Shown here piece by piece: positions 12,116-12,567 of a stretch of DNA of 12,567 nucleotides (the stretch's first letter is position 1; each line of letters begins with the position of its first letter). The DNA is from DATAVB01 sp040414495. Lineage in GTDB: Bacteria > Actinomycetota > Actinomycetes > Mycobacteriales > QHCD01. The position numbers were made by a program, and so were the translations under genes. The stretch covers positions 1 to 12,567 of the forward strand of contig JBEDUI010000032.1 of assembly GCA_040414495.1 (NCBI GenBank), in the 5' to 3' direction. The notes below the pieces were generated by a model. It was given only the letters and a program-made list of their open reading frames with translations. It was not told where the DNA came from and did not search any database.

Positions 12116-12567
12116 CGTGCTTCTCCGTACATCCGATGTGGACTGACCTTGATCTGCGGGACAACCCCGCCCGACCATTCCGCCGAGCGAATCGCCTCCT
12201 CGGCGGCCGCGAGCGTCTCCGGGTCGAGCCGGTCGACGAACAGGATGCCATCAAGGTGGTCGGTCTCGTGCTGAATGGCGCGCGCCAACAGGTCGCTGCC
12301 GCTGACCGTCACCGGATCGCCGTACATATTGAAGCCGGTGGCGATCACGTTCTTACGCCGGTGGCAGTCGAAGGCCAGCCCCGGAATGGACAGGCAGCCC
12401 TCCGGGCCGAACTGGTCCTCCTCGTCGGGAAAGGTCAGCACCGGATTGATCAGGTGCCCCGGCTCCTCCTCCGGCATCTGGTACGTGAACACCCGTAGCC
12501 CCACGCCGATCTGCGGCGCGGCGAGTCCGCGTCCGGGCGCCGCCTACATCGTCTCGGTGAGATCGGT
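12112..12567 (-). pseudogene. def: Peptide deformylase, interrupted by in-frame TAG and cut by window edge
   Basis: Def removes the N-formyl group from nascent proteins. The frame reads from the window edge through T-D-L-T-E-T-M, then meets TAG at 12546-12544, and continues without a break as A-A-P-G-R-G-L-A-A-P-Q-I-G-V. All three family motifs are present after the stop: G-R-G-L-A-A-P-Q (motif I), E-G-C-L-S-I-P-G (motif II, metal Cys) and Q-H-E-T-D-H-L-D-G (motif III, two metal His and the catalytic Glu). The first in-frame start after the TAG is GTG at 12504, which would omit the catalytic Gln of motif I and so should be inactive. The rest of the gene looks well conserved, so the stop is recent, read through, or a sequencing error. 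The 5' end lies outside the window. The stop overlaps the fmt start (CTGA). Confidence 0.8.

Overview
This is a high-GC window (GC-rich coding DNA, GTG/TTG/CTG starts, many 4-bp stop/start overlaps) from an actinobacterium. The gene content matches the def-fmt-rsmB-rpe and ribE-ribM-ribBA-ribH-hisG blocks of actinomycetes. I do not assign a genus. All genes run on the minus strand except one citrate synthase.

Reading in the direction of minus-strand transcription, from high to low coordinates: (1) 12567-9874 carries def (cut by the window edge and interrupted by an in-frame TAG), fmt (apparently starting at a CTG) and rsmB, which together cover initiator Met-tRNA formylation, N-formyl removal and 16S rRNA m5C methylation. 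(2) 9877-7464 holds two citrate-synthase-family genes in divergent orientation: a plus-strand gene with near-complete catalytic motifs, and a minus-strand gene that fuses a MerR/excisionase-type helix-turn-helix to a degenerate citrate synthase domain. The 80-bp gap between them contains a dyad that exactly fills the spacer of a TTGACA/TATTGA promoter. (3) 7463-7049 is non-coding and rich in repeats: a 19-bp minisatellite, a 52-bp tandem duplication and a 30-bp palindrome. (4) 7048-6392 is rpe. (5) 6391-5807 is a non-coding stretch with long inverted repeats that share TCACGATC. (6) 5806-262 is a riboflavin/histidine operon: FMN riboswitch with a Shine-Dalgarno-sequestering hairpin, then ribE, ribM, ribBA, ribH, a 61-bp leader with two hairpins, hisG, a duplicated YdcZ/DUF606-type transporter and a small membrane PH-domain protein. 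It closes with one strong and one weaker intrinsic terminator (positions 47-139). Positions 140-261 hold nothing I can name.

The riboflavin genes cover GTP and ribulose-5-phosphate entry (RibBA), lumazine formation (RibH), riboflavin formation (RibE) and riboflavin import (RibM). Rpe, nearby but in a separate unit, interconverts ribulose-5-phosphate, which RibBA uses. The deaminase/reductase gene ribD is not in the window, and hisE, often found next to hisG, is also absent.

Points most worth a second look are the amber codon in def, the CTG start of fmt, the HTH/citrate-synthase pair with its spacer operator, and the palindromic repeat cluster downstream of rpe.
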